Shown: in pieces, positions 19,601 to 31,200 of the stretch
Position numbering within the stretch: position 1 is the first letter of the stretch
Layout: every line of letters begins with the position of its first letter
From: Oscheius tipulae
Taxonomy: Eukaryota; Nematoda; Chromadorea; Rhabditida; Rhabditidae
Assembly (NCBI GenBank): GCA_037178975.1
Contig: JASJZH010000005.1
Location: 1,550,001-1,614,000 of the forward strand
Length of the DNA stretch: 64,000 nt
Reading direction: 5' to 3'
The notes under the pieces: model-generated
Database searches by the model: none
What the model saw: only the letters and a program-made list of their open reading frames with translations
Told to the model about the DNA's origin: nothing
Made by a program: the position numbers and the translations under genes

Positions 19601-20780
19601 AAACGCGCCTGTCACTCAATTTGATAGCCGGAGGTATTGTATTAGTCGTGTCTAAATCGCATGGAACCATGTTCTCACTCATGTGGAGCGGACTGGCTTT
19701 AGCCTATAATATTTTCGTTCCCCTTTCCATAGGCTTTATGAAGGTTGGAATAAAGATTGCCATCGGGCAGAAAAAAGTCTTTAGGAAACGAGTTATGTTC
19801 CAATTCCCCAAAACAAACCAACAGTGAATAAACCTGTACGTCTCATTCCTCCTGAAAACTCCAGTCATGGCTTTGAAGTACATACTGACGACCAATGGAA
19901 ATGTTTTGAGGCTGTTGGTACGATGTACGACTGTGGTAGCCTGAAGAAGATCGAAGTTTCGGACAACCTCACAGTTAAAAATATGATCAAAGTAAAAGGA
20001 CGCGGCCTAACGTAACTTTTTACTTATCTACATTTGACAAAAATTCAGAGAAGGCGGTTGCAGGCAAATTACCAGAGAAGTCACCAAGTTAAACGAAATA
20101 ACAGACCTTTGCAAGGTGAACTGGTACAGGTTTACTGTTTAACATTGTTATAGTCTCGTTCATTGAACATTGCGAGCAATTTGGGATTTGTTTGGCACAA
20201 AACATCAAATGAAACACCTAAACGAATAATTGGTCTCATTACAGAGTATCCAGAGCTGGGAACCCTCAATCGATGTAAGCTTCGATACTAAACTTTTACT
20301 AACCACATCATATTTTCCAACAAAAAATACATTTTCAAGAAGCGTGGCCATACCGAAACAAAACTGCGATCAAATGGATATGCCGGTTTACTCGGACTTC
20401 CACAATGATCAAATTTTATTCAAACTGTCCACCCTTTGCTTTTTCCGTCAGCCCAACAGCGCCTCATGAAACAATGATGTTAAGAATGATGATCAGGTTT
20501 CAGTCATTACAAATCCGGAAGACGAGAGGATTGTTGATTACGAAGCAGAAGTTCTACATTGGGCAGAACAGGTTGCTCAAGCTATGTTATTCTGCCAAAA
20601 TGAGACCGACTTGGGTAAAGCAGGAAAAATGAAATGTATACATCCGCAAAAGTATGTTTTCTTGAAGAATGCGTTTTACGAAAGAAACTTAGCATACATC
20701 ATTTCACCAAAGATAAAGTGAAACTTTCACTCGATTATTTGCTAGACAGTGATGATGAACTAGCAAAAAGGTAGATAAGC
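19546..20780 (+). pseudogene. Membrane segments followed by kinase-like C-lobe pieces
   Basis: From 19546 the plus strand encodes hydrophobic runs (LNLIAGGIVLVVSKS, MWSGLALAYNIFVPLSIGF). A different frame then gives PVRLIPPENSSHGFEV and NLTVKNMIKVKG. At about 20495-20650, after a TTTCAG-like site, YEAEVLHWAEQVAQAMLFCQ leads to KCIHPQK and a GT donor. That is the kinase helix E followed by the place of the HRDLKP loop, with IHP in place of HRD. It lies upstream of the kinase-like gene at 21159-22500, and the two may be parts of one gene or a tandem pair. Frame changes suggest decay. Confidence 0.4.
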
Positions 20781-21158
20781 TCCTTATGTATTAGTGGAAT
20801 GCCGAAAGTTAAGAGACCACATACAATTATATTACCCAACAAAGAATTTGAGATATAACTACGCTATGTGTTTCTATGCTATCTGTTTGCAGAGGTAAGA
20901 TTCAGCAAAAAACTGTAAAGCTATTTTTTTTAAGATCACCTCCTTTCCCCCCCGCAGAGCAAACCAGTCAAATCAGTGGAAATGATACCTGTTCCAGTTT
21001 AAGAGATCTTATACAGGTACAACTAAATATATCTTTTCAGTCATTAAAAAACTTGAACTTCAGAAACTATTCCACAACAAATATTCCATGAACTTTGTTG
21101 ATATTCTGCTCATGATCGACAAGATTAATTCGAGTTAGTATGACAGGTTTCCACAAGT

Positions 21159-22500
21159 TTGCTTTTAGCCTTCAAGTTCGTGAAAAAATCAGACCTTATG
21201 TTTGACAGTTCGGGGATTCTGGAAAGCGATGTGTACGAGTATCAACCGCTGAATGTCAAGACTAACGTCTCTCGTCCCCAAGAGTTTGGAATATCGAGAA
21301 AATATATGCTTCGCGAGCTGCAAATATATCGTACTGTAAGTTTTTTTTTACGATTAGAAGCGACTGATTTCGGTAGTTGAAAGTTTCACTATTTGTAGAT
21401 GAATGTGAACATCCCGGAACCAAACGCGGAGAATATTCAAAAGTTGCATGCTGTTGTTGAGGACGAGATCAATAAAGGGAAAATCAACATTGTTGGATTA
21501 CTTTTGGACAAAATGGACTGCAAACTAGATTCCTGTATGTCGACAGTACCTTGCCTAGAAACTTGCTTCCAGATTTTAAAAACTGCGAGACTAACAAAGA
21601 TCTATCGGATGATAACATACTTAAATGGACTCTGCAAATCGCAACTGCTCTTGATTATTGCCATCAGAAAGGAATCGTGCATAGATCTGTTGATCCCACA
21701 ACGTATGCAAAACAGATTATCAGCAAGATTTTAATTATTTTAGCATTGGAATTATCGATGGTAACGCCATGCTATGCAACTTCAGAACTGCGCGTGAAAG
21801 AGGACCCACAATGACTTCAGGGTAATCAGCAGAATTTTCTCAAACAAATTAGTCACCCGAAAGGACGGTAGACAATCGTACGTTCCTTCGGGGAGTGTTT
21901 CACGTGTCCATTTTCCTGTAAAACTTACTAAAGACTAGTTATCGCAATGGAAGGCAGCGTCTCTTTTCAGAGCTATCTGCTAAGCTATATGCGCTAACGC
22001 AGGGACGCCGCGGCTACGCATAGACGGCTTCAGACAGACAGAGACGCATGGACAATTTTAAAAAAAAGATGAGTATTTTTCCTTTCAGAACTACAGGAGA
22101 ATACAGAGCCCCTGAAACTATCGCGTACAACAAAACTGTCAGATTTAACGCTTATGGCACACCTGCAGATGTTCACAGCTTCGGGGCTTTGATTCTGGCC
22201 ATGTTAATTAAAAGGTTTGACTAGAGATAAGTTCTTTACACCACTCCGTTAAGGACAGATAATATAAAAGCCGTAATTGACATGAATGATAAATCAAAGA
22301 TCAAAGATGAAATTGTCAAGGAACGCGGAAATGGCCATCTAGCCAAGAAGTTCTCTAATCTCATTTGGACTGCTGTGTTAAAAGAACCGAATACCAGATG
22401 TTCTATGCAAGATATGATCAAGGAATTGAAGAACATAAAGAAAGAATGGGAGAAGATAAAGAAGACTACCAGCGAAAATATCGTTATAACAATGGAATAA
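21159..22500 (+). CDS. Divergent pseudokinase gene
   Basis: Several exons separated by short introns with TTTCAG or TTGTAG-type acceptors read as a protein kinase domain. N-lobe: ISRKYMLRELQIYR and a helix region (21399-21535). Helix E and catalytic loop: ILKWTLQIATALDYCH, then GIVHRSVDPTT, so HRD has become HRS. The metal-binding loop reads AMLCNFRTAR where DFG is expected. After an intron come EYRAPETIAYN and PADVHSFGALILAM, the APE and helix F motifs. The end is KEPNTRCSMQDMIKELKNIK, the usual kinase close, with TAA at 22498-22500. Loss of both catalytic aspartates predicts no phosphotransfer. About 280 bp of unrelated-looking sequence (21830-22085) lies in one intron. Whether the gene is expressed is unknown. 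Confidence 0.6.
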
Positions 22501-22599
22501 AAACGGAACTCAATATGTTCGTTTCATTCCGATTTTCCAGTAAAGCATAACTGACCAAATTACAGGGAGCCCTACTGCCAAGTCAAACAATTCAAAAAA

Positions 22600-23804
22600 T
22601 ATACAAAACAACTTTTTCATTCGTTGTAATCACAATTACGTTGTACCACGTCTGCCCATTTCACGGGTAGCTTACGAATGCCGTAGAACACCTTGGGTTT
22701 CGACGCGAAGAAGTTTCTCAACCATGTTTTTAATGCGTCGTCGGAATCGAGGTGTTATCCTTCAATCTCGTTGTTGAGAGTCCGGAACAAATAATAGTCG
22801 GAAGGGACAAGGAACGGGCTATAAGGAGGCTAGGGTAGAATCTCTCAACACAGATCGTGGATATTGGAGCGGGTGAGTTTTGCAACATGGGGGCGCGCGT
22901 TGTCCATCTGCAGGATGACCTTCGACTTCAGCGGCCGTTTCTGACGAAGTGCAACGACAACCTTCTCAAGTTGATGGCTGTACATGGCGGCCGTAAGGGT
23001 AGCTCCAGCATCCAGCTCCTTCGATATCCCAGAAAACACAGAGCATAATCTTCTTTTGATGAGTGTCGGGTTTCACATCAACCCTTGGTGTCTGCCCTGG
23101 ACCAACCCATTGACGGTTCCTTCGGAAGCTTACGTACGTTACCCACTACTCATCCCCTGTCACCAGGCGTAAAGGATTTCTTCTCATACCTGGACAGGAA
23201 AGAATGGGCGACGGAAATGCGCTGCCACTTCTGGGCGTCACTGAGGTCATGCGGCAACCATGTGCCCAATTTCTTCGTAAATCTCAATTACTTCAAATGA
23301 TGTTCCACTGCGACATGACTGACAGACCATGCCTCTACTAGTTCACGGGCAGTCTGCCCATTATTCTCGGTCACGAGCTGCAGTAGCTTCGATTCATCGA
23401 AACTTGTTGATCGACTCGCTCGTCTTCGGCGCTTTGTCCCCAAACCGAAAGCGATGGAAGCACAACTGGCATACTTTCGTAGACGTCGTCCCTTGGCCAT
23501 AAACATCGTTGATATTAGCCGCCATTTGGGCTCCATTCGTGCCTTTGAGGAACTCATTTAATATGACATGTCGCAGATGGTAGGGTGGCATGTCATCAAT
23601 AGTCCGGATCAAAACGAACAGAGAAATTAAGAAGAAGGGAAGTGGTGTCTTGCATGGTGGTGGTAGAGGACTGAGTGAGCAACACACGATGCTATAATCA
23701 ATAGCGTATTCAGACGTAGCGACTTATGAGCGAAACGATCCCTCTCTCTGAGAGAATTCTTCTCATCCTCGTTCATTTTTTGCCAGATTTATATGCCAAC
23801 CCAA
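22600..23804 (-). mobile_element. Mariner copy 3, one end missing
   Basis: Homology to the mariner at 2700-3942 runs from about 22603 to the terminus ATGCCAACCCAA ending at 23804, followed by TA. The low-coordinate (3') terminal repeat is missing, and the region just inside the other end has diverged or been replaced (about 23690-23790). Confidence 0.85.
22630..23687 (-). pseudogene. Mariner transposase, broken
   Basis: The minus strand reads MPPYHLRHVILNEFLKGTNG, then CQLCFHRFRFGD, and further on LDAGATLTAAMYS, QMDNARPHVAKLTRS and YSPFLVPSDYY. At least two frame changes are present. The third catalytic aspartate position is F, as in copy 1. Confidence 0.85.
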
Positions 23805-23936
23805 TAGAAGGGGTGCTTCTCCTTTCAAATCCGACATTGTCACTGCTGTTTCTCTTGTGTTCACCGGCCACTGATAAGAAATACGCAATATCTATCGTTC
23901 TTTGCTGCACAGTGGTTTGAACAAGTCGGAGTATAA

Positions 23937-26900
23937 TGGACGTCAATAATTACTTCAATCGGCAGATGAAGTTGAACGGCTATCGATACAGGTTAGTTGT
24001 TCAAACCTAAGCAAAAACCTTATTTAGAACATTGTTTGGCGATGTCGCTCTTATCCTATCCTTAATATGCATTGGCTTTTGTACCTTGTCCTTAAAGCCG
24101 TGTCTGTACTATGCATTTCTAAACGATGATGAAATTAATAGAACTGAGGCCGTGAATAATAAAATTGAAAACAACAAAACACTTGCTGCTCATCTACAGT
24201 AATAATTTTTCAAAACTAGATTTGTGTTTAGGTATTGTTCATACATCTTCGCATCCTTGGCTATAGGATTTGCCGGTGTTAGAACTTTTATATCAAAAAG
24301 CAAAGATGTATGGAAAAAGCTACAGTATAGCTTGAAAACGAGAAATCGTCAACTATTGTGGGATACTATCAAGGAAACATTCCGCTTCTGCGACGTTTTC
24401 TTAGAGATCTTCGGAATTGTGCTTTCTCTATTGGATGTTCTCTTACTTAATGAGAACTATACTTTATTTGGTATACTAGGAAGTCTAATACCTTACACAG
24501 TTTTTACTCAACAGATAATAGCAGATATTTGGGACGTACGTTTTCCCACTTTTTACATTTTTTGTTCAGGAACATTATAATTTGCAGCAAAACAAGCACC
24601 ATAGTTTTTTAAGAACCTTTACTTTGTAAGTATGAAAAAGGGATTTATTTCAAACCTTGCAGGTCCCTAATATGTTCTAGCCTGGCTTTTTTGACCTTTT
24701 ATGGCAACACAGAAATCGCTAGTCAAGTGTATGCTGATCGAAAAACGTATTAAACACTACTTCAGGATTCAATTAATTATTATGACTGTTATTTGTTGCT
24801 ACTATGACTGGAGAGTATGTATCGGGGAGCAGATCAGAAGCGAGTACAGCCTGGAACACTTATTCTTATTGGCTGTTTTGTTTTGTTTCACTTTCATAGC
24901 TACCGCATTTGCAATTGTTGTGGCACCTGCAGTCGATTGGGTCGAATTACCTTTATGGTACCAAGGAATCTTTTTTTGGGCATCATTCTGTGCTGTGAAG
25001 GTGATTGCTTTCTTTTTTGAATTCTCTTTCACAAAGTATCTAGCAATAATTAGCTTCAGTCGCACGAACAACTTGAAACAGATGATAGTGACATCAGTGA
25101 AGAGCGTATGTATACTATTATATCGACCTGTGATCAACTCGAAATTGAAAATGCAAGTACGTATAATATATATATTACAGTTCATATTGAACGGCCGTTT
25201 ATATTGAACGGAACTAGGTTGTATTGAACGTTCAATTTGAACTAGTTCATATTGAACAGTTTCACTGGATATTGCGATTTTTTTTAAATTTTTAGCCATT
25301 TTCTATCTAAAAACATTTTTGCGTGCGTTTTATTAGTGTTTTTTTCTCACCCCGTTTCCCCCTACAATTGTGGTTGTGAGTAGCGTTGAGCAAATAACAA
25401 TCATACAAGGAAAAGAGAAAGAAAACTTCCTTTTTTTAGGGGAAAATAGAGCAGCAGGAGATGAATTCGGTTACAAGCTTCCTGAATTATTCCAATTTTT
25501 GAGTGATAGAAAAGCTAACTGTGTTATTCCATAGAATCCTTTCACTTTCGGCCACATCAGATCGCGCCCACAGCATCCACCGGTCAAATGGGCGACGTAG
25601 AGAAGTTCAAAAGCTCGTGTCGGCGTCAACACGATCTGTCCATTGTGTAGAAGTTCCGTTTTTCCATTTATGATGCTAGTCTCGAACCTAGAAAAAGCTG
25701 CAGATTACAAAAATGACTAACCTTGTAGCGTAGTTTCTCCTGACCTGATCGTTAAGGAATTTCTCCCTTCCATCTTGAAAAAAAAATGACTCTTCCATAG
25801 TTTCCTAACTAGCAAGTTTTCTTTCAACAACACGCAAACATTGCAATACGTCTGTAACTAACATAATACTTTTTTGGCTCGTCAAAGAGGAAGACAGTAG
25901 GCGAGAGTCTAAAGAGAATCATTGCATATAGTGCTTAGAACCCTTTGAAAAAAAGAAGAAAACCACGGGGAGAGGGCGCCGCCAGGCGGCGAAGCCGGCT
26001 GGTTGCAATATAAATTTGGTGTTTAATTCAGATCAAGAGTACACAAGTGCAAAAAACACAACTGCTTTTACTCCGCTAACAGGTGAGCCCACGTATCCAC
26101 CTTTGTTAAACAAAACCAGACAAATCTGCACATAGAGACGAGCCAGATTGTGGTCTTCAACGTTACAACGAAAACCCAATATCAACAGGAAAATTCTATG
26201 TTGTAAGTAGAGCGTACAACGTGGTGAATGGGTAGAGTTTGTCGAGAAAAACTCAGTTCTGTGTATTTTCAGAGATCTGGCATTAAAAGAACGGATTGAT
26301 TCAGCAGATTTAGACGACCGAGACAAAAATCTGATTAAGGAAAAGTTGCCGTCGTTTGGCTTTTAAGTCGTTTATAGATTAAACACACCAATGTCGTGAA
26401 ACTAGCCGGAATATATATGGTAAACGGTTTTGAAAAAGGACTTGTGTTCGAACTAATGTACACAAAATTAGGTATAAAAGTTATGTTGAGCGTGTAAAAC
26501 ATTGTTTAGAGGACTATATTCGTCCCGGATATGAAGATTTTCCCTTCGCCTTACCTCCGCATACACTCAACAATTGGGTTTGCCAGTTGGCAAGCCTAGT
26601 ATTACACTGCCATTCAAAATGCGGAATTATTATAAACGCAATCCAGCCGTCAAAGTAAGTCTAACAGATAAGAATCACAACCTTGTTTTATAGATTTTTT
26701 GTTACACCAGATAGGAAATCCATAAAGCTGTTTGAGTTCGACTACGCGTGCACAGAAAACAGCAAGCTTGATAGAGAAAGGTACGATTTTTCCAGGCAGC
26801 AACTATTGGAATCCGTCATACTTAGAATTTTTTTAATTATCTTATGTTATAAAGTTTCTTTTTCAACATTTCGCATTTTCCAACCAAAATGTCGTTTTCT

Positions 26901-27284
26901 AACTTTCAGAGAAGGGTCTCCTAATTACTGGGCACCGGAAACCTTGAATTACGTTAGAAACAGTGCAATAACATGGGAGAGGTCAGCAGATATTTACAGC
27001 TGTGGTCTTTTTATTTATAGTTTGTTCATGCAAAAGTATGTTTGCGTAGTTCCTCTCTAAAGCGATTGTTAAGGAAGCCGTTCCAGGGATTTTTGACAAT
27101 TACAAGCGACGACCAAAAGCAATTCCAGCTGTTTTTGCAGAAAGGAAATCGACCACTTTTGAAAAACAATGATCTGATGACGGAAGATATGAAACGAATA
27201 ATAACAGCCTGCTGGACAACTGAACCATCGCAAAGACCAACAGCTTCGGAATTGCTTTCTGATCTTGACAAATACTTCTGCTAG
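23937..27284 (+). CDS. Multi-pass membrane protein with pseudokinase domain (predicted spliced gene)
   Basis: The reading starts with ATG at 23937 (MDVNNYFNRQMKLNGYRYR). The first introns are clean GT-AG of 30-40 bp. About seven hydrophobic segments follow, including GDVALILSLICIGFCTLSLK, YCSYIFASLAIGFAGV, FLEIFGIVLSLLDVLLL, GILGSLIPYTVFTQ, LFLLAVLFCFTFIATAFAIV and FFWASFCAVKVIAFFF (to about 25110). From 26033 the exons form a kinase-like domain: KHTNVVKLAGIYMVNG and KGLVFELMYTKL, then HTLNNWVCQLASLVLHCHSK with INAIQPSK in place of HRDLKPxN. KLFEFDYA stands where DFG is expected, then EGSPNYWAPETLNY, ADIYSCGLFIYSLF and EPSQRPTASELLSDL, ending at TAG 27282-27284. The joins near 24750, 25155-26033 and 26340 are not clean, so there may be two genes or mild decay. 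The combined architecture is inferred from order and strand. Confidence 0.5.
25184..25255. repeat. TATTGAAC / GTTCAAT short repeats
   Basis: CATATTGAAC, TATATTGAAC, TGTATTGAAC and the palindrome GTTCAATTTGAAC recur within about 75 bp, in the long intron-like gap between the membrane and kinase parts of the neighbouring gene. Confidence 0.7.
25545..25780 (-). pseudogene. Possible integrase/transposase H2C2-like fragment
   Basis: Two minus-strand pieces split by a short GT-AG intron read GREKFLNDQVRRNYATR and then ETSIINGKTELLHNGQIV and AFELLYVAHLTGGCCGRDLM. The spacing of AH, GG, GRD and the following KVKGFYG resembles the zinc-binding H2C2 segment that precedes some integrase-type transposase cores. 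No catalytic core is nearby. It lies inside the gap of the membrane-pseudokinase gene, so it is probably an inserted scrap. Weak call. Confidence 0.3.
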
Positions 27285-27560
27285 TTGACCATTTTTTATC
27301 AGTTTCCACTCCTTGATAAAACGATAAGTCTTCCGCAGTTATTGGTTGTGTCTTTCACCCTTGTCCGATATTTCATACCGCAATGGTGTGCCAGAAAAAT
27401 ACACCTGTACGAATTTTCTTCGAAACATTAGGTCCGAAAGAAAATAATTAGGGACTACCATTGTAGACATTTCCCACTTTTGAGCACAGTTGGAATACAC
27501 AAAAATATTTTCGGCTAGTGATTTTTTTATCGTATGTTTGTGATCATTTATAAGATGACT
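27285..27560. other. Intergenic, no gene recognised
   Basis: This runs from the pseudokinase stop to the start of the Helitron-related sequence. AT-rich with no coding pattern seen. Confidence 0.5.
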
Positions 27561-27933
27561 AGGGAAAGGCGGTTGTTTCTGATGTTATGAATTTTCTGAT
27601 GATCTTAGGCGTCAGAGCCATGCACCCTCGTACTCGCTGCTTGCTTAAGTGGAAGTTAGCGAAAAATACGTAAAAATAATTGCTCGTCGCATCGAAAATG
27701 TCATTGACGCACATTTGCGTACTTTTTTTTTGGTTAGCTAATTGGCTCGTTTTTTTTTTTGCTAGTTTTGTTGTAGTGAAGGTTTTCTCTATAGTTTTCC
27801 AATGGTTCTTTCCTTTTTTCAATACCTTTTCTTTATATTTGTTATGTTTTGTTGCGAAATAACGTCGGAGAACAAAGAAGAGAGTAAGTAACTCTTTTTT
27901 CTCAAGATAAATATCTAATTTTTAGGAGTACCC

Positions 27934-27985
27934 GTTCCCCCACACGGGGAACAACATTTGGGATGCCCGCTCGCCCCCCGAGCGG
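27934..27985. terminator. Paired GC-rich hairpins near the Helitron 3' end
   Basis: GTTCCCC and GGGGAAC form a 7-bp stem at 27934-27952, and CCGCTCG and CGAGCGG form another at 27967-27985. Both are conserved in copy 2 at 39389-39407 and 39422-39440. They lie about 300 bp past the helicase stop. Helitrons have a 3' hairpin, but normally about 10-15 nt from the end; here the apparent end is about 370 bp further, so the role is uncertain. Confidence 0.5.
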
Positions 27986-28270
27986 AGAATAACAGTTTCG
28001 GGATGAGAAGATGATGTCAGGAAGGCCATTCGTGCCGTCTACGGGAAGGACGGGGCCAGGACGAAAAGCGATTATATCAAGTTAGTTTTTTTTCTGCCTG
28101 ATGCCTGCTTTTGACTGTTTCTTTTTCACACAAAAAAAGTCAAAATTCAGCAAATCAACCAGCCTTTTGCCAAACAAGATGTCTAAACACTCAGAAATGT
28201 CTATAATTGCAGCTTTAATTCCCAAAAGACCATATTTTATTGTAGATTTATGCCAATAGAAACCATAAAC

Positions 28271-31200
28271 TTAATCAATAACCGCATTTCTATGAACAAC
28301 ATTAATGGTTCTGTTTGGTTTTTCCGAGTTGGCGATGTAGACCTTGATGTCTTCGGCTTTTCGAACTCTACTGAGCGCAACATACAATTGGCCGTGGGCA
28401 AAACATGGCGTCCTAAGAATCAGTCCCGCGTGTTTGAGAGTTTGCCCTTGGGCTTTGTTACAGGTAATCGCATAGGCTAGTCTGAGGGGAAAGCTGTAAA
28501 AGACTAATTTTTCAACGATAATCTTAGTTGAGAGCTTCAAAAAAAATAGAAAAACATACTGCCAGCGTACGAATGCTAGTTCTCGTGATGGAGCGCTCGT
28601 AGTAGACATTCGCATTCTGTGTAAGATGACGGGATCATGTTTTTTATGAGAAATGGAATCGTTCGTTACTGGATCAGCGAGAATAATCTTGAAAACGATA
28701 TTTTAGTTCACAACATCTAAAAAAAAACTAACGTTTTTGCCCAGTTTCGTTATGATTAGTCTAGTTCCGTTTACAAGACCCTTGGAGACATTCAAGTTAA
28801 CTAAAAGGATGACCACAGCCCCAACTTTTAGACGAAGATTATGCAAAGGCATTCCGGAGGGGGTAATTGTATTGTAGATGTCTGGATCCAAATTTTCGAA
28901 ACCCTTGTCCGGATCGTACTCGTCGATACTTTTGTATTCGACTGTTTCTCCATCAAGAATACTAAGAATCTAAACAGATCTGTGTTTTTGGAAACTAAAA
29001 GCTTTGAACCTTGTCGTTGAGAAGGAAAGCTGTACGATTATCGACTGTCATTATTGAGGTACTTTCGACGAGTTCGCGATTAGCAATCTTTTTGTTTGGA
29101 TCGTTTTTTTTGCCGAAAAGCTCAGTAATCAATTCCTCTTCCGAGTTCGCGATGATATTTTGAGGTAAATCTACTTCTTGATCCGTTTCGCGGAGATTTT
29201 GATCAATATTTTATGTGCCGTCACTTATTTTTGTCAGAAATTTCGAGTATTTTGGGTCAGATTGAGCGCGAACATTCAATTTAAGATGACAGACCTAAAG
29301 TAACCTTTTTGACATGATTAAAAAGTGTACAAACTGTCAGCTTTTTCCATAAGTCACTTCTGAGCAAACTGTAATTCAACACTTCTGCTCCTTTTACTCC
29401 TAAAACGACAGGAAAAGTTTGACGAAAGTCTCCGCCGAAAACGAATGGAATTCCAGCAAATGGTTTGCCACAAGCGGCTGGGTCATTTACGTGAATGTTG
29501 ATAAACAACTCGTGAACTGATTGCAAAGTTCGTCTGTCAGTCATAGGGGCCTCGTCCCACAGAACTACATCTACGTCATGAAGATATTGTGCTAAAAGTC
29601 AACTAATTTGGAAAAACTTCTTTTTACCATCTGATGATTCGAGCTTCACTTTGCAGTGCATGCTTTCTTCTGTCAATAGAGGAATATGGAAGGCTCGGTG
29701 AGCTGTTTGACCAAAAGGGAGTAAAATTGCTGCTACACCTGTGTGTGCACATGCCAAAACCTTTAAAATTTTAATAGATTTGTACAAAAATGGTTACTTT
29801 TAGGCCTTTCGATCGGAAATAATAGTAGAGTGCTTTGTAGACAAACGTTTTGCCTGTCCCTCCGGCTCCATTTATGAAGAAACTCTGTCTTTTTTGGTTC
29901 ATAACTGACTCCGAAATTGTTACAAAAACACGTCTTTGGTCAGCATTGAGGCGCTAAATTGTTTTTAAAAGCAAACAATAGATGGAAAGATTACGTTGAT
30001 GAAGTTTTGAGCTATTTGAGTAGCTATTGCCGGAGTAGTTTGGTCTTCAAAAACGTCACTATACTCTTCAACATTTTCTGGCAAATGTTTTCGTCTAACT
30101 TCTAAAAATTGGGCATAATAATAACCTTTTTAAAAAGAGACCTGGCAAATTAAGACGACTCAAACTCGTTCCGTGATACTCTAAGGTTTTGCCGATATGA
30201 TAGAGAGCCTGGGCTTCTTTTCGTTCGTCAGACCAATCTGGTCTCGCTTCATAACAGTGTTCTTTTTGTTTTTCCCAAAGGTCTCTTGGATCTAACACAG
30301 CACAATAGAGAAGGATTGAGCTGAAGAGGCGTCTTATAGCCGGAGGTTTTTGGAATTCAGCTGCTTCGGCTATAGCGTCATGCCATTCTTGTTGATCAGT
30401 CATAAGTTTCAGTTTCTAGAATTCAAATTTGACTGGAAGTTTGCCAAAAAAAATACCTTAGCGGCAGAAACAAAGGTATCACATATTTCACCGTCAACAG
30501 TTCTCAAATCTTCAAAAGAGGTAGCTCCTTTTCGAGTAGTGACCAGTAATCGAATAGCGAATTGTTCAATATTTCGGGGATGAACTGATTTGACAGTGCC
30601 GAGAATATGCTGACTCAAATTTCTCTGTCGTTTTCTCCAGTGATCTTTTTCGTAGATATAATACTTGGGGAGTTCTTGATAATATAGATCTTTGGCAGTC
30701 TTCTCAATTTTGTTGAGCTCAAACCAAGCCTTGAGACGGCTAGTAATTTGGTTGCTTTGAGCCTTCTCATACATTTCTACTTCTTCACCTTCGAAAATGT
30801 GTATCGGCTCTTCGTGAGGAGCATGGACAAAGAGAGTCTCGACAGTGTGTGTAGCACGTGTTCGTGGAAGACTGATTATTTCCCATGCTGCTTCACATGC
30901 TGTTAACTCTCTTTGATCTTCGATGAGATTATTTTCATCGTACACGAGCATGGGATTTTTATTTTCGTCTGTTCTAAACCCAATTTTAAGGCAAATCTAG
31001 TTAAAGTTTTTACGCTGAAACGTCATTCAGAGATAACATTTTTACAGCCTCTGCATTTCGCCTTTTAAGGACTCCTTGGGACATGTGGGAACTGACAGAG
31101 TGGAAAATATGGCCGGTTGCAGTCATGTCAGCTTTTACGTTCATTCCTCCCAAATTACTGAGTGATTCGATTATCACTCTGTCATATCCCTAAAACATTT

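Noticed and set aside
25930-26000. Regulatory GC-rich palindrome (GCGCCGCCAGGCGGCG)
   Set aside because: It is short and isolated, with no conserved second copy; not enough to call a site.
28250-28480. Plus-strand coding frame within the helicase region
   Set aside because: It is the complement of the conserved helicase exon with the YVALSRV motif; the minus strand carries the family motifs.
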